Source: Geranomyces variabilis
Taxonomy: Eukaryota > Chytridiomycota > Chytridiomycetes > Spizellomycetales > Powellomycetaceae
Length of the DNA stretch: 64,000 bases
Reading direction: 5' to 3'
Assembly (NCBI GenBank): GCA_027603065.1
Contig: JADGJP010000031.1
Coordinates: 62,001 to 126,000, forward strand
Made by a program: the position numbers and the translations under genes. Below the pieces are notes generated by a model. It did no database searches. It was not told the DNA's origin and saw only the letters and a list, made by a program, of their open reading frames with translations. Shown one piece after another: positions 57,414-64,000 of the stretch (position 1 is the stretch's first letter; the number at the start of each line of letters is the position of its first letter).

Positions 57414-57447
57414 ACATACTACATACTACATACTACATACTACATAC
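57414..57447. repeat. ACATACT heptanucleotide tandem repeat
   Basis: Four perfect ACATACT units followed by a partial ACATACC, about 240 bp upstream of the GATA start codon. Confidence 0.9.
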
Positions 57448-57688
57448 CACGATACCATGCATGCGGGAGTATATAGGAAGAGGGAGCAGAGAGAATTGTC
57501 GTGTGTTTGTGTGTTGTGTTGTGCTGGGGGCCTGTCATTTCTGTGCCTTTGTCTTTTGTTTGGGTTGCTTGCAGCCGGCCGGGCGCGTGCGTGTGCGACT
57601 TGAACGACTCGGCCCGACCCATCGGGTGGAGGGCCCCAGCGCAACTAAACCCCCTCCCCGCATCCTCCCCCCTCCATTCTTCCTCCGC

Positions 57689-59949
57689 ATGAGCCAGCAG
57701 CAGCAGCAGCAACAACAGCAACAGCAACAGCAACAGCTGTCTCCATCTGCCGCCTTACTGCGGCCACTGCCTGACAAAAGAAAATCCATATTCAAATCAA
57801 TATTTGGCTCATCCGCCCCGCCGCCGCCGACAGCAGAACATTCCCACCCATACGCTCAACCAGGAGGCGGTCCCTTCAGCAGCCTGCACTCCCCTCCTTC
57901 CTCTTACTCCTCGACTTCTTCGGCGTCCTCTTCCGCCGCACCCTCTGCCTCGTCCTCCTGTTCCTCCACAGCCTCTTTCCTGTCTGCAGGCGCCGCCGCC
58001 GCCGCCGCCGCCTCCCAACAACCGCCACCACCGGCCAGCGCCATGGCTGCTGCTGCGACTGCTGCTGCGACTGCTAAAACTCCCGCCGCTCCGACAGCTA
58101 CTGCCTTGTCGCTTTTGCAAAAGACGGACGTTTCTGCTACTAATGGTGTTGCTGCTGCTGCTGCTCCTCCTCCTCCGCGCTTGCTAGACGACCCGGATGC
58201 TTTACTCCCGTCACTAATGTCCAGCGAAACGGCCTTTGACGACAATAATGATGTCTGGAAACTATTCACAAAGGTCAAAGAGGCCTTGCCCAACGGCGCC
58301 AGGCTGGAAAACATGACGTGGCGGCTCATGCACATGCAGAAGAAGAGGGAACGCGAAAAGGAGGCTGCTGCTGTTGCTGCACGGAATAATCAGCAGACTA
58401 CTCAACCACTGGATGTTCAACACAATCGCGACTCTTCGATGATGGATGTTGATTTCGTCTCGCCACAACCGCCACCACACCAGCATCCTTCTTCTGGATC
58501 CGCTGCTACTGCTGCTACTGCACCGCTTGCAGCTATGGGAATTCCGCAACAACAGCAACTGTACTTTGCCGAACCATTTACATATACAAACTCGGCGCCG
58601 TCGGCAATGGATTTCCAATATGCTGGCTTTTTCGACGACACCCGCGCGTCAACAATGGCGTTCGGATCGTATGATCCTATGACTGCTGGCGGCGGCGGCG
58701 GCGGCGGCGGCAGTGGCACTAGTAGCGACCAGTGGCTGCAGGAATTTGTTAGCCTTGACTCATACGCGGACGACGACGGCGGAGGGATGCTGTCGACAAG
58801 CTTGCCGCCATTTGCACCCGCCGCGCCGTCCTCCGCTTCTTCAACGTCATCGCCGTCCTCGTCTCCAGCGCAATCAGCTTTTAATATCCAGACCACTGCG
58901 CAGCACCAGCAACCATCGTCGTACCTTGCGGCACAGCGTTCTCTGCTTGATCCCATGCTCGGTTCGGCGAAAATCGAAGCTAGCCCAATCGTCGTGCCCA
59001 CTGCATCAGTCTTTCCGGATCAGACGCGGATGATAAATGTGAATGCGAATGCAGAAGGCTTGTCTTCTTCCATGTCCTCGTCATCTTCGTCTCTGGCATC
59101 ATCCGCATTTGCTACTGCAGTACCGACTACAACGACCATGACATCAACAGCAGCGTCTTCGGCACCGACAGCAACGTCAGCGTCAGCGCCGCCCGCAACC
59201 ACAACCGCCCATGTACCTGCTGCTCGCAAACAACGCTCAATTCCTTCACGTCGCGCGTCCGCGAAAAACCTGCACGAATTCACCATTTGCAGCAACTGCA
59301 GCACCGACAAGACCTCGCTCTGGCGGCGAAACGCCAACGCCGAGCCACTGTGCAACGCATGCGGGCTTTTCTTCAAGCTTCATGGCGTCAACCGGCCTAT
59401 AAGCCTAAAGACAGATGTCATTCGGACCCGGAAACGTGGGCCGGGTACCGCGGCGGCGCTCAAGGGCAAGCGGAAAGAAAAGGCAATGATGATGCCGCCG
59501 CCGCCGTTGACGTCTGGATTGAGGGAGGTCCGCCCCGGCGGCGTGGGCGGTGCGCCTGGTACGCCGGGTGGCGCCGGCGGCACGGCACCAAATTTGATTC
59601 GAAGCATGTCAAGTCCGAATTTGCAGAATTTGCAGAATTTGTCGTCGTCTTCGCTGGCTGCGGCTGCTGCGTCGGCCGGTAATAATAACGGCAGCGGTGG
59701 TGGTAGTGGTGGTGGAAGCGTTGGTGGGAATGTGGGAATGTTGGGCGGGATTGGTGGCAGTATGTGTGATTTGTCGTCTTCGGCGAGGCAGCTGTTGCCG
59801 CCGTTGCGACAGTCGCCGATTTCGGCCGGGCTGCCCACGACGCCGGGACCACCGCGGTCGATGCTTACGGCTGGATTGCGGAAAGCGGGCGCGGCGGCTG
59901 CAGGCCCACAATACGCTGCGCAGCAGACCACGCCATCTCAACAGCAGCC

Positions 59950-59985
<36 letters not shown>

Positions 59986-61450
59986 CCAGCAATCGCAGGT
60001 GCCGCCGCCGCAGCAGATGATGAGCTTGCTATCGTCTGCGCTCGCACAGCAACAGGGACAGCCGATAATCATGCAACAGCAGCAGCACCAGATGCACACG
60101 GGATTTTCTGGCGCGGGCCCGCCGGCGACAGCTATCCAGCAAACCCATCCGCACCAGCATGTACAACAGCAACACCAACAGCAGCAGCAAGCGCGATATG
60201 TAACCCTGATGCCCGCCACGCTGCAAGTCCAACACCACCCATTCTCACCTTTACACTCGACTTCATCAACTTCTTCCTCGCCGGTACCCGTCCATCTCTC
60301 AAACTCACTCCCGACGCAGCACTACCAGCCGCCAACATACCTCTCTACATCCTTTCCGTCGCAGCCTCGCCACGCACACCACTTGGATCTTGCGGCAGTC
60401 GGGGGCGGCGCGTCCGGTGCGCCGCGGCTGGTCCCGCACCAGCATTATCACCCGTCTTATTTGCGTCAGCATGACAGTGCGCAACAACAACAACAGCAGC
60501 AGCAGCAGTATGAGGCATCGAATGCGGGTTCGGTGCGGTCAGTGAGCGAAACGCCCTCGCCGATGTTTCCGATGGTGGATTCGTTTCCTTCGCACGACTC
60601 GCAACAGCAATCACAACAGCACCACCAACAACAGCAGCAGCAATGGCACTATCAGCAACAGCAGCAACAGCAGCATCATCAGCTCCAACACCGCGCGTCG
60701 ACAACGTCGCTTGCGAGCAGTAGTTATTCGACGACTGCGACGGGCGCGAGTTGGAGTCGTGCGTCGTCGCCTTCTGTTTACGATGATCCCGGCGTGCCGC
60801 CGACACCGACTACGGCGGACCAGTATGACATGCAGGGAGTCGCGATTTCTCACCACTTGCCGCTCAATAAACGCTTGCGGACGGTTAAATGCGAGCAGGA
60901 CCAACAACTACTGGACGAGGAAGGTGTTGTTGCGGCCATGATGGGTGGTGGTGTTGATGGTGGTGGTGGTGGCGGAGTTTTGCAACAGCAGCAAGGGTAT
61001 GCCCAACAGCTTGTTGCTGCCGCTGCTGCGGTGGTCGCTGCCGGAGGCGGCGACGTCTCAACCACACGAGACGCGTCCGACCCGGGACAGTACTTTGACA
61101 TGAACTCGCTGCACCACCAACTCCAACACTTGATTGAGTTGCAGCAGCAGAATGGCGGGGGTAATAATGCCACCACGGCCGCTGTTGCTGCTGCTGCTGC
61201 TGCGGCTGCGGCTGCGCATGCACACGCGACAGCCACTGCGACGGAAATGGGAATGGAGGATGAGGAGGATGAAGGGCTTGTGATGATGGCCAAGACGACG
61301 ACACGACACCAACACCACCGCGCTGCCGCGCATAATGCGCATCATCACCCGTATCATCAGATGCATGCGCCGGTTGCTGCGTGGGATGGTGGCGGAGGTG
61401 GGCGGCGTGGGGATGGAGGAGCCGGTGGTAGTTGTGGAGGCGAGGGTTGA
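57689..61450 (+). CDS. AreA/NIT2-type GATA transcription factor
   Basis: Intronless, about 1250 aa from the ATG at 57689 (MSQQQQQ). Global nitrogen regulators of this type bind GATA sites when ammonium and glutamine are low. The N-terminal DUF1752 motif, typical of AreA/NIT2, is present: [20 protein letters not shown] then [14 protein letters not shown]. The single GATA finger follows near residue 530: [40 protein letters not shown], then the basic tail [13 protein letters not shown]. Spacing CX2C-X18-CX2C is canonical. The rest is low complexity: poly-Gln, poly-Ala, poly-Gly and Ser-rich tracts from CAG/GCT/GGT repeats. The C-terminus does not end in the short regulatory block seen in AreA, so control by an NmrA-like repressor cannot be inferred. 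Confidence 0.9.
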
Positions 61451-61841
61451 TTTTTGCGGGGAAAGTGGAAGAAACGAACATTATTTTCGTGGAATGGGTG
61501 TGTGATTTTTTATCTTGGCATCTTTTTTTGTATGTGTTAAATTTGGGATGTGTGGTTGTATATCTTTCCCCCCCACTTTGTTTTTTTGTATCTTTTTTTT
61601 CTGTGTCATATATCTACATATCAATTTTCAACTCTGTCTTTCTCTCTCTCTCTCTCTCTCTGAGCAATCCCGTAAAATAAAAGAAACGAACTATGTCTTT
61701 GGCAAAATGTCATATTTATATTATATACGGGAATCGCAAAGCGAAAATCAGTGCGGATGCCGTCCATGTTAGGGTATGAGCGAGGGAGGTAGGTCAGAAT
61801 AATATGTAAACGGGGGGATCTATAAAAAAAACAAAACAAAT
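61451..61841. other. Convergent intergenic region
   Basis: 390 bp between the GATA stop and the PPR stop. T-rich with a (CT)n run at 61640-61661. No gene is seen. Confidence 0.5.
61640..61661. repeat. (CT)n microsatellite
   Basis: About eleven CT dinucleotides in the 3' flank between the GATA and PPR genes. Confidence 0.9.
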
Positions 61842-64000
61842 TCATCCCTCGCACGGCCAGATTTTCCCATCCCGGTCCCGCAGCCCAACAATGCCGCCGC
61901 CACCACCAAAGGCATTACCACCCATCCCCACGACAATCAAGCCCGCATCGGCCAAAACCCCACGACATCGGGAATCCAGGTGGAACCCCCGCGTCCGCAT
62001 CTCGGCGACCACGGCCGCGGTCATCGCAGCTGTGTGTTTGTGCGCGCCAGCAGCAGCAGCAGCAGGAGGCGCAGGTGCAGAGCTCTCGCCGCGACCACCA
62101 CCACCACCACCCAGACCGGGCGCGGCGCTCGCGACCAGCAGGTGGTAAAACAGCGTCGCGTCCGGCACGACGCCCTGGTAGGCGATTTCGGCCAGCAGGC
62201 GGCGGAGGGTCGGCGTGTCGCCTTTACGCGCGTACGCGCGGGCGAGGGCCGAGAATGATCGTATATGGTGGTCAGGATCATCATCATCAGCATGATCAAG
62301 CGTACCACTACTACCTGCGCCTGCCGCACCAGCGTCGTCGGCTATGGCCCAAGTAGGCACAGACATTGTGGTCGAGGAAGCAGCAGCAGCAGCAGCAACA
62401 ACAGGCGCGTTGGCCAACTGCCCTCGCCGCCGCTCCCGCACATACATCCACACCAAAATCGTAAACGTATGCACGGTGGGCATAACCCCCGCGTCCCGCA
62501 TCCGCGCCACAACATCCAGACTGCTCGCCACACCGCGAAACCGTACATGCGCGGCGAGGAGGACGTTGAACACTACAGCGTCGGGGCGGATACCCGCTGC
62601 GCGCATGTCGCCGTATAGTTCGTGCGCGAGGTGCAGCGTGTCGGGTGATCGCGACATTGCGTCAATGAGGACGGTGTAGGTGACGACGTCTGGCGTGTGA
62701 TTGGCGGCGAGTTCGCGGAATAAGCGGCAGGCTTCGTGGATGCCTTGTGGGCCGGTGTGGGTTAGCGCATGAATGTAGCTTGTTGCGCCAATGTCGGCTG
62801 AGGATGTCGGTGGTGGTGGTGGTGATGGTGGTGGGTGTTTGCGACGTCGTGGAGGTGGGTTGAGGAGCGCGCTCGCTTCTTTGAAAAAACCTAACCGGCA
62901 TAGCCCGTCGGCAAACATGGTAATAATCTGCGGCGTCGGCGCAAAACCCTGCGCACGCATCTTGGCAAGGAGAGAAACCGCGTTCTCATATGACCGATCC
63001 AACCGCAACGCGATCCAGATCAGCACGCCGTACGCATGTGCATCAGGTTGCACGCCATCAGTTTCCATCTCGGCCTGCCACCGCCGCGCACCTTCTGCAT
63101 CGCCACGCCGCGCATGCGCCTGCATTAACATGGTATAGATTTGCACGTTTGGGCGTACACTGCTCTTCTGCATCGCGTCAATAAACTCGGCGGCATGGTC
63201 GAGAAGCCCCAGCTTGCCCAATCCATCAATTAACGCTCCGTACATCGGTTTGGGCAACTTGCCGCCTCGCTCTTCAGCCGTCGTGCGGCACACTGTCAGT
63301 GCAGCGGCGACATTGCGCTCGAGTAGATACGCCGAGATGAGTAAACCTCGCATCCGCAATACGGGAGTAATGCCACACCGCACTGCGTCTTCGTACACCG
63401 CGATAGCGCCAAGCCCATCTCGGTCTTTGATGCAATGCTGCATGATGCGTACGTGTGTAGATGCATCAGCTGCGACCTTCCGCTCGCGCATCCATCGCAG
63501 GATTTTTGTAATACCGTGAGTGTCCCTGGCGCGGACGTATGCACGCAACAGCACGTTGTAGAGCGACACATGCGGGTCGACGATTCGCGCTCGAAGCAAG
63601 GCGTGAAGCAGCCGTTCGGCTTTGGCGATCTCTCCTGCGCGGGCGTGAAGATCAATCGCGGCGCGACAGAGGCGTGAATCCACTCTTGTTGCATTATTGG
63701 CACTATCGGCCTGGAGAGTGCGGAGAGCGCCGACGACCAGGTCGGAGTGAGCGGTCAGAAAGAGGAGGACGAAGAAGGATGGGACTATAGAGTGTCGTGC
63801 TGGTGCGGTGCAGGAGCGGAGGTCTGTGGCGAGAGAGATCTCCGCGGGTGTGCATGTTTGGACGCAGACGGAAGGTGGCGGTTGTTCTGTAACAACCTTT
63901 GCAGCAGCTCGAGATGAAGGCGGGGGAGGTAGTGGTATTGGCGGTGGTTGATGTTGCTGCGGGTGGTTGTGTGCGAGGGCTAGGGCACGGCGAAGCAACG
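61842..64000 (-). CDS. Pentatricopeptide repeat protein, probably mitochondrial (5' end off window)
   Basis: Open from the right edge; the first codons in view (LLRRALALAHNH) have no ATG, so the start is outside. About 718 codons visible. After a Pro-rich leader come a short hydrophobic stretch (SFFVLLFLTAHSDLVV) and at least ten PPR-type helix pairs, for example SLYNVLLRAYVRARDTHGIT, PMYGALIDGLGKLGLLDHAA, QIYTMLMQAHARRGDAEGAR, HAYGVLIWIALRLDRSYENA, VTYTVLIDAMSRSPDTLHLA, VVFNVLLAAHVRFRGVASSL and HTFTILVWMYVRERRRGQLA. PPR tracts bind single-stranded RNA in organelles. Low-complexity inserts (poly-Ala, poly-Gly, poly-Pro) interrupt the array and the end is Gly-rich. The stop is at 61842-61844. 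The arginine-rich first visible residues suit a mitochondrial leader. Confidence 0.85.
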   Translation of the reverse strand, partial: LLRRALALAHNHPQQHQPPPIPLPPPPSSRAAAKVVTEQPPPSVCVQTCTPAEISLATDLRSCTAPARHSIVPSFFVLLFLTAHSDLVVGALRTLQADSANNATRVDSRLCRAAIDLHARAGEIAKAERLLHALLRARIVDPHVSLYNVLLRAYVRARDTHGITKILRWMRERKVAADASTHVRIMQHCIKDRDGLGAIAVYEDAVRCGITPVLRMRGLLISAYLLERNVAAALTVCRTTAEERGGKLPKPMYGALIDGLGKLGLLDHAAEFIDAMQKSSVRPNVQIYTMLMQAHARRGDAEGARRWQAEMETDGVQPDAHAYGVLIWIALRLDRSYENAVSLLAKMRAQGFAPTPQIITMFADGLCRLGFFKEASALLNPPPRRRKHPPPSPPPPPTSSADIGATSYIHALTHTGPQGIHEACRLFRELAANHTPDVVTYTVLIDAMSRSPDTLHLAHELYGDMRAAGIRPDAVVFNVLLAAHVRFRGVASSLDVVARMRDAGVMPTVHTFTILVWMYVRERRRGQLANAPVVAAAAAASSTTMSVPTWAIADDAGAAGAGSSGTLDHADDDDPDHHIRSFSALARAYARKGDTPTLRRLLAEIAYQGVVPDATLFYHLLVASAAPGLGGGGGGRGESSAPAPPAAAAAGAHKHTAAMTAAVVAEMRTRGFHLDSRCRGVLADAGLIVVGMGGNAFGGGGGIVGLRDRDGKIWPCEG

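Larger units (their letters stand above)
56767..57688. other. Long 5' flank of the GATA gene
   Basis: About 920 bp. It holds two microsatellites (57036-57070 and 57414-57447) and the promoter and leader of the GATA factor. The open frame upstream of 57689 (57395-57688) is Cys/Val-rich and looks like untranslated leader rather than protein. Short upstream ATGs exist and could act as uORFs. Confidence 0.45.

Noticed and set aside
57535-57795. Minus-strand ORF with a run of cysteines (and others with poly-Leu) opposite the GATA gene
   Set aside because: Poly-Cys and poly-Leu runs are the antisense reading of CAG repeats in the GATA coding sequence.

Overview
The window is nuclear DNA of a flagellated (zoosporic, chytrid-like) fungus. 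It is gene-dense and carries short spliceosomal introns, mostly 45-100 bp with GT..AG ends. Typical fungal genes are present: an AreA/NIT2-type GATA factor with its N-terminal DUF1752 block, an ABCC transporter with a fungal-type start, and a vacuolar carboxypeptidase S. Two genes belong to cilium/flagellum families, LRRC49 and a BBOF1/CFAP157-type coiled coil. An INTS3/SOSS-A subunit, of a complex missing from the well-studied yeasts and moulds, points the same way. The species is not identified. All exon models were read by eye from splice signals, frame continuity and remembered family sequences.

Layout. 1-3.6 kb: LRRC49 (minus, leaves the left edge). 3.7-5.0 kb: DA1-like metallopeptidase and a small membrane protein. 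5.5-7.7 kb: long-chain acyl-CoA synthetase. 8.3-10.7 kb: LisH-CTLH-WD40 protein. 11.2-15.2 kb: INTS3. 15.6-17.8 kb: two unrecognised genes, then tRNA-Ala(AGC). 18.7-21.3 kb: large disordered protein with an internal repeat. 21.7-23.1 kb: RMI1. 23.2-23.6 kb: broken LysM gene. 23.9-24.8 kb: hemerythrin-like gene. 25.3-29.4 kb: a RING protein and UVRAG/Vps38, divergent. 29.8-31.5 kb: intronless F-box-like orphan. 31.7-36.3 kb: ABCC transporter. 36.8-37.0 kb: non-coding tandem repeat. 37.4-39.1 kb: RPC6. 39.3-41.2 kb: TRM11. 41.3-42.3 kb: small basic protein. 42.3-44.3 kb: island without a clear gene. 44.3-46.0 kb: BED finger plus trypsin-like protease. 46.3-48.2 kb: carboxypeptidase S. 48.6-50.6 kb: chromodomain gene and a decayed copy of its last exon. 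50.6-52.9 kb: flagellar coiled coil. 53.2-56.8 kb: TIP30/FMP52-like, sirtuin-4-like and ANCHR-like genes. 57.7-61.5 kb: GATA factor. 61.8-64 kb: PPR protein leaving the right edge.

There is no operon-like organisation. Many genes sit head to head over short shared upstream regions: acyl-CoA synthetase/WD40, RING/UVRAG, TRM11/unknown, flagellar coiled coil/TIP30, and sirtuin/ANCHR. Most genes are housekeeping: lipid activation, Pol III transcription, tRNA modification, genome stability, PI3-kinase complex II and peptide turnover. The least ordinary stretch is 42.3-50.6 kb, with the decayed island, the BED-protease fusion and the chromodomain duplication. I found no CRISPR, plasmid origin or complete mobile element.
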